A stretch of 64,000 nucleotides of DNA from an uncultured Polaribacter sp. (GCA_943846595.1 OX044355.1:1701501-1765500), one strand, 5' to 3'; counted from the first letter of the stretch, positions 18,379-28,269 are shown. The notes: generated by a model from the sequence alone, not told the origin. Numbers and translations are program-made.

Positions 18379-19704
18379 ATGAAAAAACTGGCATTACATT
18401 GGAAGATTTTAATAGGAATGGTCTTAGGAATTGTTTTTGGTTTTCTAATGAATTCTGTAGATGGCGGTAAAAGTTTTGTAATAGATTGGATCAAACCTTT
18501 TGGAACTATTTTTATCAATCTTTTAAAGTTAATTGCAGTACCCTTAATATTAGCCTCTTTGATTAAAGGGATTTCAGATTTAAAAGATATTTCTAAGATT
18601 AAAAAAATGGGTGCAAGAACCATCATTATCTACGTACTAACAACCGTTGTAGCTATTGTAATCGGATTGGGAATTGTGAATGTTGTGAAACCAGGCGAAG
18701 GAATGTCTGCGGAGACCATAGACAAAATAAAAACAAAGTATGAAAATTCGGCTGGTGTTGCCGATAAACTTACGAAGGCATCTGCTCAAAATGATGCAGG
18801 TCCGTTACAAGCATTAGTAGATATATTTCCAAGTAATATTTTTCAATCTTTTGCAAGTGCAAGCATGTTGCAAATTATCTTTTTTGCATTGTTTGTTGGT
18901 ATTTCTTTGTTATTGATTTCAGAAAAAAAGTCAAAACCTTTAATGGATTTCTTTGATTCACTCAATGAAATGGTAATGAAAATGGTTGACCTTATCATGC
19001 TTTTTGCGCCGTTTGCCGTATTTGCTTTATTGGCAAATGTGATGATTGCATTTGACGATACAGAAATTCTCTTAAAACTGTTGGTCTATGCCTTGTGTGT
19101 TGTAGGTGGATTGTTTTTAATGATTTGCTTTTACCTACTTTTAGTTGGTGTCTATACAAAGAAAAGTCCATTTTGGTTCTTAAAACAAATTAGTCCAGCA
19201 CAATTATTAGCTTTTTCGACTAGTTCAAGTGCAGCAACATTACCAGTAACCATGGAAAGAGTAGAAGAACACTTAGGTGTAGATAAAGAAGTTTCTGGGT
19301 TTGTATTGCCTGTAGGAGCTACAATTAATATGGATGGCACCAGCTTGTACCAAGCCATAGCTGCAGTCTTTATCATGCAAGTAATTTGGCCAGAGGGACT
19401 CACATTCTCAAATCAAATAATAATCGTAGGAACTGCTTTGTTGGCCTCGATAGGATCGGCAGCAGTCCCGAGTGCAGGTATGGTAATGTTAGTAATTGTA
19501 TTAGAATCTGTTGGTTTTCCTGAAGAATTATTGCCGATTGGTTTGGCATTAATTTTTGCTGTAGACAGACCTTTAGATATGTGCAGAACGATGGTAAATG
19601 TTACAGGAGATGCAACTGTATCTATGATAATTGCAAAATCGTTAGGTAAATTACACGACCCAAAACCTAAAAATTGGGACGATAATTACGAGAAAGTAAA
19701 ATAG
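18379..19704 (+). CDS. Dicarboxylate/amino acid:cation symporter (DAACS family)
   Basis: Inner-membrane secondary transporter related to GltP, DctA and SstT, 441 aa with about eight membrane segments. The serine-rich re-entrant loop AFSTSSSAATLPVT, the central NMDGT motif (INMDGTSLYQ), the second hairpin GSAAVPSAGMVM and the substrate-binding segment DRPLDMCRTMVNVTGD are all present. The Asp/Arg pattern of the last segment suits acidic substrates such as glutamate, aspartate or C4-dicarboxylates. No partner gene is adjacent. The gene converges on the HAD phosphatase gene. Confidence 0.93.
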   Translation: MKKLALHWKILIGMVLGIVFGFLMNSVDGGKSFVIDWIKPFGTIFINLLKLIAVPLILASLIKGISDLKDISKIKKMGARTIIIYVLTTVVAIVIGLGIVNVVKPGEGMSAETIDKIKTKYENSAGVADKLTKASAQNDAGPLQALVDIFPSNIFQSFASASMLQIIFFALFVGISLLLISEKKSKPLMDFFDSLNEMVMKMVDLIMLFAPFAVFALLANVMIAFDDTEILLKLLVYALCVVGGLFLMICFYLLLVGVYTKKSPFWFLKQISPAQLLAFSTSSSAATLPVTMERVEEHLGVDKEVSGFVLPVGATINMDGTSLYQAIAAVFIMQVIWPEGLTFSNQIIIVGTALLASIGSAAVPSAGMVMLVIVLESVGFPEELLPIGLALIFAVDRPLDMCRTMVNVTGDATVSMIIAKSLGKLHDPKPKNWDDNYEKVK

Positions 19705-19783
19705 TTGCCAAGAAAAGATAAATAGAAAAGTGAAGTACATACTGAGGTATCGGTATCACTTATTTAGGCCCCACTTTTAGATA

Positions 19784-20443
19784 TTAAAGGACTTTTTTTA
19801 AAGCGCTAAAACAATCAATTACAGCATCTGCATTTTTGAGCGTTTGCCCTTCTGAAAGTTTGTTGGCATAACCAAAAACAAAAATACCTGCGTCATTGGC
19901 CGCTTTTATGCCATTGTCTGAGTCTTCAATGACTATACAATGCTCTTTTGGAGTATTCGCTAAAAGTGCTGCTTTTTCAAAAATTTCAGGATGTGGTTTT
20001 GAGGCTGTTAAATCGGCACCGCTTATTTTCGCTGAAAAATAGGAATGCAATTTGAATCGATCAAAAACACGGTTAATATTGACCATTGCAGAAGAAGAGG
20101 CTAAAATTAAGGTGATATCTTTTTCATAGAAATACTTTATAATTTCTTCAACGCCAGCTACCAAATGCAAATCTGGGTTGTTCTCGAAAAAATTCACATA
20201 ACGTCTTCGTTTGTCTAAAACCAACTCATTTGCATCCAAATCCAAATTAAAATGAACAATCAATCGCTGAAAAGCATTTATTGTAGAAGAACCTGTTAAC
20301 GTTTTATATACTTTTTCAGAAACCTCTAAACCCAAAGAAACAAAGGTTTCATAATAAGCTTTTTTGTGAATCTCTTCAGAATCTATAATCACACCATCCA
20401 TATCAAAAATGACGCATTGAATGTTTTTTGGAATTTTTTTCAT
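19784..20443 (-). CDS. HAD-superfamily phosphatase, beta-phosphoglucomutase-like
   Basis: 219 aa. Motif I FDMDGVIIDSE, motif II ASSS, the motif III lysine in SKPHPEIF and motif IV IEDSDNGIKAA are all present, with the alpha-helical cap after residue 20. This is subfamily IA and covers phosphoglycolate phosphatases, sugar phosphatases and beta-phosphoglucomutases; the exact substrate is uncertain. The DCC-family gene ends 17 bp upstream, so the two are probably one operon. Confidence 0.88.
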   Translation of the reverse strand: MKKIPKNIQCVIFDMDGVIIDSEEIHKKAYYETFVSLGLEVSEKVYKTLTGSSTINAFQRLIVHFNLDLDANELVLDKRRRYVNFFENNPDLHLVAGVEEIIKYFYEKDITLILASSSAMVNINRVFDRFKLHSYFSAKISGADLTASKPHPEIFEKAALLANTPKEHCIVIEDSDNGIKAANDAGIFVFGYANKLSEGQTLKNADAVIDCFSALKKVL

Positions 20444-20460
20444 TGGTTTAAATTGAATTT

Positions 20461-20904
20461 TTAAAGAGTTGAACCTTTAGTCTTATAGGAGGTCAAAAAG
20501 TGTTTTTCTAGGGCAGGAGTAGGGCGCATGCAACGATCTTTTTTGCCAAACCATTTATACCTGTTTTTCGCAATAAAATCATAAATCAAATTTCTTAAAA
20601 ATGGGGGGACAAGCCAGCATATTTGTGTCAAATTCCACCATCCTCCAAAACTATTCAATATTTTTAATACTGCAGTTGACTTATAGGTATAGTTATTTGA
20701 TGATTCATAAAGTAATATTGAATCCATTTTAGAAAGATCTATTTTTAAATCGCGAATAATTTCCTGACCAATTTCTGACTGCAATGCACAAAAGACAAAA
20801 TTACTTTTCGTATCGAATCGAATGACCTTTAAAACTGAACTGTTGCACAAATTACACATTCCATCAAATAAAATTATTTTTTTGTGCTTGGTCAAATGCA
20901 TCAT
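20461..20904 (-). CDS. DCC-family (DUF393) thiol-disulfide oxidoreductase-like protein
   Basis: 147 aa. The family signature FDGMCNLCN lies near residues 13-21, giving a CxxC pair. The typical ending KDRCMRPTP follows near residue 128. DCC proteins are predicted thioredoxin-like oxidoreductases with no settled role. Two adjacent ATG codons (20904 and 20901) could start it. A -7 box TACTTTTG at 20936-20929 gives a leader of about 20 nt. Confidence 0.85.
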   Translation of the reverse strand: MMHLTKHKKIILFDGMCNLCNSSVLKVIRFDTKSNFVFCALQSEIGQEIIRDLKIDLSKMDSILLYESSNNYTYKSTAVLKILNSFGGWWNLTQICWLVPPFLRNLIYDFIAKNRYKWFGKKDRCMRPTPALEKHFLTSYKTKGSTL

Positions 20905-21006
20905 TTTAACAGCTACTATTATGAGTTACAAAAGTACTCCATCTTTTTTATATTTTTCCACAAAAATATTAGAACAAATTGTAACAATTTTTTTAATGAT
21001 ACGTCT

Positions 21007-21014
21007 TACCTTTG
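21007..21014 (+). promoter_or_regulatory. -7 box of the MacAB-like operon
   Basis: TACCTTTG matches TAnnTTTG and would give a leader of roughly 93 nt before the ATG at 21113. There is no clear -33 TTTG, so the assignment is tentative. Confidence 0.4.
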
Positions 21015-21112
21015 ACGTTGTTTATAAATAGAAAAATACCTACCTTTTTTATCATAACATTAAAATCGGAAAATAGGGGTGTTAAATCCTTTGTATAAAA
21101 ATTTAGTAATAA

Positions 21113-21805
21113 ATGATTAAAATAGAAAAACTCCACAAATCATATCCCATAGGAAAGGATTCATTACATGTTTTAAAAGGAATTGATTTGCATATTAAAG
21201 AGGGCGAATTTGTTTCTATTATGGGATCTTCTGGATCCGGAAAGTCTACTTTATTAAATATTGTTGGCTTGTTAGATATTCATGATAAAGGCGATTATTA
21301 TTTAAATGGTGAGTTAATAAAAGATTTAAATGAGAAAAAAGCAGCGATTCTTAGAAATAAATTTTTAGGTTTTGTTTTTCAATCTTTCAACTTAATTTCT
21401 TACAAAACAGCTTTGGAAAATGTTGCATTGCCTTTGTATTATAAGGGAATGAGTAGAAAGGAACGTTTAAAAGTTGCAATGGATTATCTAGAGAAAGTGG
21501 GTTTAAAAGATTGGGCGAGCCATCTTCCTAACGAATTATCAGGAGGGCAAAAACAACGGGTTGCAATTGCAAGAGCATTGGTTACTAATCCAAAAGTAGT
21601 ATTAGCAGATGAACCAACTGGAGCGCTTGATACCACAACGACTGATTCTGTGATGGATTTGCTAAAAGACATTAACGACGAAGGAATGACCGTTTTTGTG
21701 ATTACCCACGAAGAAGAAGTTGCGGAAAAATCCAAAAGAATTGTACGACTAAGAGATGGAATCATTATTAGCGATACTCTTACAAAAGCCGCCAAAGCAC
21801 TATAA
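21113..21805 (+). CDS. ABC transporter ATPase, MacB/LolD type
   Basis: 230 aa. Walker A GSSGSGKST, Q-loop FQSFNLIS, signature LSGGQKQR, Walker B/E VVLADEPTGALD and H-loop ITHEEEVA are intact. This class of ATPase drives mechanotransmission-type exporters. It is the first gene of a four-gene operon: the next gene starts 2 bp after its stop, and a third permease-like gene and an adaptor follow. Confidence 0.94.
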   Translation: MIKIEKLHKSYPIGKDSLHVLKGIDLHIKEGEFVSIMGSSGSGKSTLLNIVGLLDIHDKGDYYLNGELIKDLNEKKAAILRNKFLGFVFQSFNLISYKTALENVALPLYYKGMSRKERLKVAMDYLEKVGLKDWASHLPNELSGGQKQRVAIARALVTNPKVVLADEPTGALDTTTTDSVMDLLKDINDEGMTVFVITHEEEVAEKSKRIVRLRDGIIISDTLTKAAKAL

Positions 21806-21807
21806 TT

Positions 21808-23040
21808 ATGTTCGATTTAGATCGTTGGAGAGAAATTTTTCAAAGTATTAACAAAAACAGGTTACGTTCTGTAATGTCTGGATTTACAGTTGCGTTTGCA
21901 ATTTTGTTATTTACTTTACTTTTTGGGGTAGCCTCTGGATTAGGAAACTTTTTCAAAAGTGCTTTTGCAGATGACGCACAAAATATGATGTTTGTTCGAG
22001 TTTGGAAAACAACAAAACCTTACAAAGGGTTACAAACAGGAAGAGCAATTCAACTCAAAAATACAGATTATAATTATGTTACAGATGAATATGAAGATAA
22101 AATTCAATATCAATCTGCAAGAATTTACAAGAATTTTTCTATCAAATATAAAAACAAAGCAAGTACGTTCAACGTAAGAGCAGTACATCCAGATCATCAG
22201 TTTTTAGAAAAAACGATCATGGATGAAGGTCGTTACTTAAATGAAAGGGACATCCGAGAAAAATCGAAAGTGATTGTCATTGGTCGATTGGTTAAAAACG
22301 ATTTATTTGGAGAAAAACTCGCTTTAGGAAAAAGAGTGAATGTAAATGGTAGTTCCTTTTTAATTATAGGAATCTTCTCAGATGAAGGAGGAGATAATGA
22401 AGAGAGAATGGCTTACATTCCAGTTAGTACGGCTCAGATGATGTATGGAAACAATGATTATATCAGTCAGATTAATTTAGGGTACAATCCAAATTTAAGT
22501 ACAGATGCTGCCATTGCTTTTGGAAAAAAAGTAGAACGTGATATGCGTAAAAGATTGAATATTCATCCAGACGATCAAAGCGCATTGTCAGTTCGAAATA
22601 TGGCTGAAGCCAATAAGTTTGTTAGTATTTTAATGTTTGCTTTGTTTTTGATCATTGGTTTCATCGGTTCAGGAACACTTGTTGCAGGGATTATAGGAAT
22701 TAGTAATATTATGATTTTTGTGATTAAAGAGCGAACCAAAGAATTTGGAATTCGAAAAGCCTTAGGGGCAACACCAGGATCTATCATTGGAATGGTTGTA
22801 CAAGAATCTGTACTGATAACCACATTAGCAGGGTATTTTGGCCTGACGCTGGGAACCTATATCTTAAGTGCCATTGGGAATAGTTTGGAAGAAAAGTATT
22901 TTATCAAAGATCCAAGTGTTAGCTCTGGGATTGTCATTGGCGCAACGGTTATTTTAATTATTTCAGGATTAATTGCAGGATACGTTCCCGCAAAAAGAGC
23001 CGCAAGAATCAAACCCATAGAAGCATTAAGAGCAGACTAA
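21808..23040 (+). CDS. MacB/FtsX-type ABC permease, first of two
   Basis: 410 aa. One membrane helix near the N-terminus (about 18-45) is followed by a periplasmic MacB_PCD domain of about 210 residues. Three C-terminal helices start near residue 270 and include the ERTKEFGIRKALGATP cytoplasmic loop typical of FtsX/MacB permeases. The ATPase is separate, unlike E. coli MacB. It is paired with a second, clearly homologous but distinct permease two bases downstream, so the transporter is probably a heterodimer. Confidence 0.93.
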   Translation: MFDLDRWREIFQSINKNRLRSVMSGFTVAFAILLFTLLFGVASGLGNFFKSAFADDAQNMMFVRVWKTTKPYKGLQTGRAIQLKNTDYNYVTDEYEDKIQYQSARIYKNFSIKYKNKASTFNVRAVHPDHQFLEKTIMDEGRYLNERDIREKSKVIVIGRLVKNDLFGEKLALGKRVNVNGSSFLIIGIFSDEGGDNEERMAYIPVSTAQMMYGNNDYISQINLGYNPNLSTDAAIAFGKKVERDMRKRLNIHPDDQSALSVRNMAEANKFVSILMFALFLIIGFIGSGTLVAGIIGISNIMIFVIKERTKEFGIRKALGATPGSIIGMVVQESVLITTLAGYFGLTLGTYILSAIGNSLEEKYFIKDPSVSSGIVIGATVILIISGLIAGYVPAKRAARIKPIEALRAD

Positions 23041-23042
23041 TT

Positions 23043-24287
23043 ATGAAATTTTTATTTGATTCAGATACATGGCAAGAAATTTACGGAAGCATCCGTAAAA
23101 ACAAAGTGCGAACCGGAATTACCATTATCGGTGTTTTATGGGGTATTTTCTTGTTAGTGGTTTTACTAGGAGCTGCAAGAGGTTTAGAAAATAGTTTTAA
23201 CAAAGCTTTTGGTAATTTTGCCACCAACAGTGTATTTGTGTGGACACAATCTACAGATACACCCTTCAAAGGCTTTCAAAAAGGAAGAAGGTTTCGATTA
23301 AATATGAAAGATATTCAGGTTTTAAAATCGGAGTATGCTGATGAAATTAAACTATTGGCACCCAGAAATCAGACCATGAATTTAATTGTTAAAGATTTCA
23401 AATCAGGTTCTTTTAAAGTGAGTGGTGATTTCCCGGTTTTAGATCAAATTCAGAAGAAAAAATTGATTTATGGTCGTTTTTTAAACCAAAATGACATTAA
23501 CTCGAGTGCAAAAGTAACCGTCATTTCAGAGGACATGTACAAGCAACTTTTTGAAAAAGATGAAATGCCGATTGGTCAGAATATTAAGATCAATAGCATC
23601 AATTATAAAGTTATTGGGGTCTACGAACCTTCCAATACCATTGATTTTGATGGAGATACTGCATATATTCCTTTTTCAACCTTTAAAAAGGTATACAATA
23701 CCGCCAATAATATTGATTGGATGATGATAACTGCTAACGAAGCTATTGACATTGAGCAAATGGAAAGTGATGTATTGCTCACCCTTAAAAATTTACACAA
23801 AGTTCATCCTGAAGACGAGAGAGCGTTTGGAAGTGTAAATCTTGGAAAAGAAATTGCGAAATTTACTGGTTTTTTAACGGGTATGCAGTTTCTAACTTGG
23901 TTTGTGGGGATTGCAACTTTAATCGCGGGTGTTTTTGCCATTGGAAATATTCTTTTAATTACCGTAAAAGAACGCACCAAAGAAATAGGAATCCGAAGAG
24001 CCTTGGGGGCAACTCCTAAAAGCATTCGACAACAAATTATTTTAGAATCAGTTTTTTTAACAACTGTAGCGGGAATGATTGGAATTATTTTGGGCGCCAC
24101 TATTTTAATGATTATCGACACCTTGTTTGGGCAAGGTGTGGATGCAACCCTCGTAAATCCAACTGTAAACATTCCAATCATTCTAGCCGCATTTACAACA
24201 TTAGTCGTTTTAGGAACATTAATTGGTTTAATTCCTGCGCATATGGCAACTATAGTGAAACCAATAGAAGCATTAAGAGAAGAATAA
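23043..24287 (+). CDS. MacB/FtsX-type ABC permease, second of two
   Basis: 414 aa with the same four-helix plan as the preceding gene and the equivalent loop ERTKEIGIRRALGATP. The N-terminal segment WQEIYGSIRKNKVRTGIT parallels the first permease's WREIFQSINKNRLRSVMS, showing an old duplication. It is likely the partner half of a heterodimeric exporter. The adaptor gene begins 24 bp downstream. Confidence 0.93.
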   Translation: MKFLFDSDTWQEIYGSIRKNKVRTGITIIGVLWGIFLLVVLLGAARGLENSFNKAFGNFATNSVFVWTQSTDTPFKGFQKGRRFRLNMKDIQVLKSEYADEIKLLAPRNQTMNLIVKDFKSGSFKVSGDFPVLDQIQKKKLIYGRFLNQNDINSSAKVTVISEDMYKQLFEKDEMPIGQNIKINSINYKVIGVYEPSNTIDFDGDTAYIPFSTFKKVYNTANNIDWMMITANEAIDIEQMESDVLLTLKNLHKVHPEDERAFGSVNLGKEIAKFTGFLTGMQFLTWFVGIATLIAGVFAIGNILLITVKERTKEIGIRRALGATPKSIRQQIILESVFLTTVAGMIGIILGATILMIIDTLFGQGVDATLVNPTVNIPIILAAFTTLVVLGTLIGLIPAHMATIVKPIEALREE

Positions 24288-24311
24288 AGAGCATTAAACA
24301 ATCAACAAATC

Positions 24312-25427
24312 ATGAGTAAGAGAGCAAAAATTATTTTAGGAATTATCGTTTTATTTTTTGCAGCCGCATTAGTATGGTTCGGCATGAAAAACAAAAGGAA
24401 TATCATTCAATATGAAACAGAGACCCCTTTTAAAACCTCTATCGTTAAAAAGACGGTAGCAACAGGTAAGGTAACTCCTTTAGAAGAAATTGAAATCAAA
24501 CCACAGATTACGGGGATTATTGATAAAATTTTACTGCTAGAAGGTGCCACTGTCACCAAAGGAGATTTAATTGCAACCGTAAGAGTAGTTCCAAATGAGC
24601 AATCTTTATTGAGTGCTAAGGGACGTGTAGACAATGCCAAATTGAGAACTAATAACTCGGAAATTACCTACAAAAGAAACAAGCAATTGTTTGATAAGGG
24701 AGTAATTGCAAGGGCAGCCTATGAATCTGTCGAACTTGCTTTTAATCAAGCAAAACAAGATTTGAAAAATGCTGCAAACGATTATCAGATTATTAAAAAA
24801 GGATATTCTGGTTCAGGAGCTACTGCAAACACAAATATTATTGCACAAATGTCGGGTACTGTTTTAGAAATTCCTGTAAAAGAAGGAGATCAAGTAATTC
24901 AGTCAAATAATTTCAATGCTGGAACAACCATTGCATCCATTGCAGACATGCGAAAAATGATTTTTGAAGGAAAAGTAGATGAGTCTGAAGTGGGGAAGCT
25001 AATCAATGGAACCAATATCGAAGTATCTATTGGTGCGATTGAAGGGATTAAATTCCCTGCAAAATTAAACTTCATTGCACCCAAAGGAACTGAAGAAGGT
25101 GGAGCTGTTCAATTTAAAATTAAAGCAGATGTTACTTTGGATGATAAGTATTTCATTAGAGCTGGATACAGTGCCAATGCGGATATTGTATTAGAAAAAA
25201 GAGACAGTGTTTTGTCTATCAAAGAAGCCTTGCTAAAGTTTGATAGAAAGACAGAGGAACCTTATGTAGAAGTACAAACAGCAGAAGGGAAATTTGAAAA
25301 AAGAACTCTAAAATTAGGAACTTCTGACGGGGTTAATATTGAAGTTTTAGACGGGGTTACACTAGAAGATAAAATTAAAATTTGGAACAAAGCCAAGAAA
25401 TCGGATGTCAAAGAGGAGAACGATTAA
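24312..25427 (+). CDS. MacA/HlyD-type periplasmic adaptor
   Basis: 371 aa. It is anchored by an N-terminal helix (about 6-24). A split biotinyl-lipoyl domain flanks a short helical hairpin (SAKGRVDNAKLRTNNSEITY through the NAANDYQ segment), followed by beta-barrel and membrane-proximal domains. It should connect the two inner-membrane permeases to an outer-membrane TolC-like channel, which is not encoded here. The substrate is unknown; relatives export macrolides, peptides or lipids. The operon ends at a strong terminator. Confidence 0.92.
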   Translation: MSKRAKIILGIIVLFFAAALVWFGMKNKRNIIQYETETPFKTSIVKKTVATGKVTPLEEIEIKPQITGIIDKILLLEGATVTKGDLIATVRVVPNEQSLLSAKGRVDNAKLRTNNSEITYKRNKQLFDKGVIARAAYESVELAFNQAKQDLKNAANDYQIIKKGYSGSGATANTNIIAQMSGTVLEIPVKEGDQVIQSNNFNAGTTIASIADMRKMIFEGKVDESEVGKLINGTNIEVSIGAIEGIKFPAKLNFIAPKGTEEGGAVQFKIKADVTLDDKYFIRAGYSANADIVLEKRDSVLSIKEALLKFDRKTEEPYVEVQTAEGKFEKRTLKLGTSDGVNIEVLDGVTLEDKIKIWNKAKKSDVKEEND

Positions 25428-25451
25428 TGAGCAATTCTAATGATTTTGCAT

Positions 25452-25488
25452 AAAAAAAGGAACTCTGTTATGAGTTCCTTTTTTTTGT
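25452..25488. terminator. Bidirectional terminator after the MacAB-like operon
   Basis: GGAACTC (25459-25465) and GAGTTCC (25472-25478) around a 6-nt loop, with an A-run before and eight T residues after. It also serves the converging 3-hydroxybutyryl-CoA dehydrogenase gene. Confidence 0.9.
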
Positions 25489-25510
25489 CTTCATTTCTTA
25501 ATCTGTACAG

Positions 25511-26398
25511 CTATCGGAACATTTTAGCTACGCTATCTGACTTCTTACTTTGACTGTAGTCATAAAAACCTTCCCCGGATTTTACCCCTAGTTTACCTGC
25601 CATAACCATATTGACTAATAAGGGACAAGGCGCATATTTCGGATTTTTAAAGCCATCATGCATCACCTTTAAAATGGATAAACAGACATCCAAGCCAATA
25701 AAATCTGCCAACTGTAATGGACCCATTGGATGCGCCATTCCTAATTTCATCACAGTATCTATTTCGGCTACACCAGCAACACCATTAAAAAGTGTTTCTA
25801 TAGCTTCATTAATCATTGGCATTAAAATTCGATTGGCAACAAAACCAGGATAATCATTTACTTCTACTGATACCTTAGAAATTTTGCATGTAAGGTCAGT
25901 AATAAACTTCATCACTTCATCGGAGGTATTGTATCCTCTAATAATCTCTACCAATTTCATAATCGGAACAGGATTCATAAAGTGCATCCCAATTACTTTA
26001 TCGGGTCTGCTAGTAACGGCTCCAATTTGTGTAATAGAAATTGAAGAGGTATTGGTTGCCAAAATGGTGTCTTCTGGACACACTTCATCCAATTCTTTAA
26101 AAATTTTGGTTTTTAAAACTGTATTTTCAGTGGCAGCTTCAATAACCAAACTTGCGTATTTGACACCATCTTTGATAGATGTGAAGGTAGTTATATTTGC
26201 GAGGGTCTTTGTTTTCTCTGCTTCAGAAATTTTTTCTTTTGCAACCATTCGATCTAAGTTCTTAGAAATCGTTGCAATTCCTTTCTCTAATGCAAGCTGG
26301 GAAACATCGATTAGTTGGACGTTGTAATTGAACTGAGCAAAGGTGTGTGCGATACCATTTCCCATAGTTCCTGCTCCAATTACTGCTATATTTTTCAT
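25511..26398 (-). CDS. 3-hydroxybutyryl-CoA dehydrogenase
   Basis: NAD(P)-dependent oxidation of 3-hydroxyacyl-CoA, 295 aa, the usual length of the monofunctional enzyme (PaaH/Hbd/FadB-like). The Rossmann motif IGAGTMGNGIAHTFA is at residues 5-19. ATNTSSISIT carries the catalytic-loop serine, and GMHFMNPVPIM carries the catalytic histidine. The C-terminal dimerisation domain begins about residue 185 (VANRILMPMINEA). It serves fatty-acid, butyrate or phenylacetate catabolism; no pathway partner is adjacent. Confidence 0.95.
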   Translation of the reverse strand: MKNIAVIGAGTMGNGIAHTFAQFNYNVQLIDVSQLALEKGIATISKNLDRMVAKEKISEAEKTKTLANITTFTSIKDGVKYASLVIEAATENTVLKTKIFKELDEVCPEDTILATNTSSISITQIGAVTSRPDKVIGMHFMNPVPIMKLVEIIRGYNTSDEVMKFITDLTCKISKVSVEVNDYPGFVANRILMPMINEAIETLFNGVAGVAEIDTVMKLGMAHPMGPLQLADFIGLDVCLSILKVMHDGFKNPKYAPCPLLVNMVMAGKLGVKSGEGFYDYSQSKKSDSVAKMFR

Positions 26399-26463
26399 AT
26401 ACTATTAATTAAAATTCATTTCTAAAACTCTTCAGTTATTTGCAAAAGATAAATTTATTTTGG

Positions 26464-27423
26464 TTAAAAACAATCAATAATTTGTTGTGCTACTCTTAAT
26501 GCTTCCGTTCCTTGACGTAGGGATACAATAGGTGTTGTATTTTGCTGAATCGCATCTGCAAAAGATTCTAATTCATCCAAGATGGCATTATTTCCTTGCA
26601 CTTCTGGATTATCAAAATAGATTTGTTTTTTAATGCCTTCAGCATTTTGTAAGATCATGGCAAAATCATCAGGGTTTTCAGGGACTTCTTTCATACGAAC
26701 AACTTCCGCTACTTTCTCTAAAAAATCAACGGAGATATAAGCATCTTTTTGAAAAAATCTTGATTTTCGCATGTTTTTCATGGAAATTCTACTGGCCGTA
26801 AGATTGGCAACACAGCCATTTTCAAATTCAATCCTTGCGTTTGCAATATCTGGAGTTTCAGAAATTACCGAAATTCCACTTCCGTGCACATTTTTCACTT
26901 TGGATTGAACAACAGATAAAATAATATCAATATCATGAATCATTAAATCCAACACAACAGGCACATCAGTACCTCTTGGATTAAATTCGGCCAATCGATG
27001 GGTTTCGATAAACATCGGATGCTTGATTTTTTCGCTTACAGCTGTAAATGCAGGATTGAAACGCTCTACATGTCCTACTTGCCCTTTGACTTGGTGTTTG
27101 TCTGCGAATGCACTAATCGCTTCCGCTTCTGTGACTGTTTTCGTAATTGGTTTTTCAATAAAAACATGGCAGCCGTTTTCAATTGCTTTTTTTGCACAAT
27201 CAAAGTGAGAAAGAGTTGGTGTAACAATATCAATCACCTCAGAAGCAGCAATTAATTCATCAATAGAATCAAATAATTTATAGCCAAACTCTTTGGCAAT
27301 TTTTGTTGCATTTTCAGTGAATGGATCATAAAATCCAACCAATTCATATTTTTCAGATTGTTGTAATAAACGTAAGTGAATTTTTCCAAGGTGACCAGCA
27401 CCTAATACTCCAGTTTTTAGCAT
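26464..27423 (-). CDS. Gfo/Idh/MocA-family NAD(P)-dependent oxidoreductase
   Basis: 319 aa. The N-terminal Rossmann motif GAGHLGKIHLRLL is at about residues 8-20, EKPITKTVTEAE in the middle (family motif EKP) and a DLMIHDIDII segment carries the catalytic-region histidine. Members act on sugars, inositols or biliverdin; the substrate is not clear here. The gene ends 65 bp after the start of the dehydrogenase gene region on the same strand. A candidate -7 box TATATTTG lies at 27565-27558. Confidence 0.88.
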   Translation of the reverse strand: MLKTGVLGAGHLGKIHLRLLQQSEKYELVGFYDPFTENATKIAKEFGYKLFDSIDELIAASEVIDIVTPTLSHFDCAKKAIENGCHVFIEKPITKTVTEAEAISAFADKHQVKGQVGHVERFNPAFTAVSEKIKHPMFIETHRLAEFNPRGTDVPVVLDLMIHDIDIILSVVQSKVKNVHGSGISVISETPDIANARIEFENGCVANLTASRISMKNMRKSRFFQKDAYISVDFLEKVAEVVRMKEVPENPDDFAMILQNAEGIKKQIYFDNPEVQGNNAILDELESFADAIQQNTTPIVSLRQGTEALRVAQQIIDCF

Positions 27424-27627
27424 AAATGTGTTTTTATTTCATTGCAAGGAGCACAGAAGCAATCTATAAAAGAAAAAGAGTACTTCATCTTACTAGCTCA
27501 TAATGATCTTGTTAAATTTGTATATAACCTTCAAAATAAAAAGTGAAAATACACCAACAAATATACAATTTTATAAGATTGTATTTAGATTTATCACTAC
27601 TTTTAAGGTCTTACAAAGGAATCAGAT

Positions 27628-28269
27628 TTGAGAGATACATCAAAACATCAAGGACTTAGAAATCAACTAGCTACCCTATTACAAGCAAAAGGAATTACCG
27701 ACAGAAAAGTATTGAATGCGATTCGTCAAATTCCACGGCATCTTTTTATTGATAGTAGTTTTGAAGATCATGCTTACAAAGATAAAGCATTTCCAATTGC
27801 AGCTGAGCAAACGATTTCTCAGCCTTATACAGTTGCGTTTCAATCGCAAACCTTGGCCATACAACCCAATGACAAAGTATTGGAAATTGGAACAGGCTCT
27901 GGATATCAAACAGCTGTTCTGTTAGAATTAAAAGCTGCTGTATTTTCCATTGAGAGACAACAAGAATTGTTTAAAAAGACCTCATTATTTCTACCAAAAT
28001 TAGGATATATACCTAAGAAATTTGTTTTTGGTGACGGTTATAAAGGACTGCCAGCGCAAGCTCCTTTTGATAAAATTATTGTAACAGCTGGTGCGCCATT
28101 TGTACCGAAACCATTATTATCACAATTAAAAGTAGGGGGAATGCTTCTTATCCCGGTTGGTGATACCACGCAAATAATGACTTTGTTTGTTCGAAAATCT
28201 GTCAAAGAATTTGAAAAACAAGAATTGGGTGATTTTGCTTTTGTGCCAATGCTAGAAGAAAAGAATTAG
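27628..28269 (+). CDS. pcm: Protein-L-isoaspartate O-methyltransferase
   Basis: Repairs isoaspartyl damage in proteins with SAM, 213 aa. The family elements TISQPYTVAFQ, the SAM motif VLEIGTGSGYQTAVL and VTAGAPFVPKPLL are clear. The start is TTG at 27628: the frame is closed by a TAA at 27604-27606 and no ATG or GTG lies between that stop and the conserved KHQGLRNQL block. AAAGGA at 27615-27620 is a rare Shine-Dalgarno-like sequence at suitable spacing, which may compensate for the weak codon. Confidence 0.93.
   Translation: MRDTSKHQGLRNQLATLLQAKGITDRKVLNAIRQIPRHLFIDSSFEDHAYKDKAFPIAAEQTISQPYTVAFQSQTLAIQPNDKVLEIGTGSGYQTAVLLELKAAVFSIERQQELFKKTSLFLPKLGYIPKKFVFGDGYKGLPAQAPFDKIIVTAGAPFVPKPLLSQLKVGGMLLIPVGDTTQIMTLFVRKSVKEFEKQELGDFAFVPMLEEKN

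Noticed and set aside
19755..19766. A single CACTTATTTA between the symporter and HAD genes, similar to the repeat unit.
   Set aside because: Only one copy, no 20-21-bp partner, between convergent genes.
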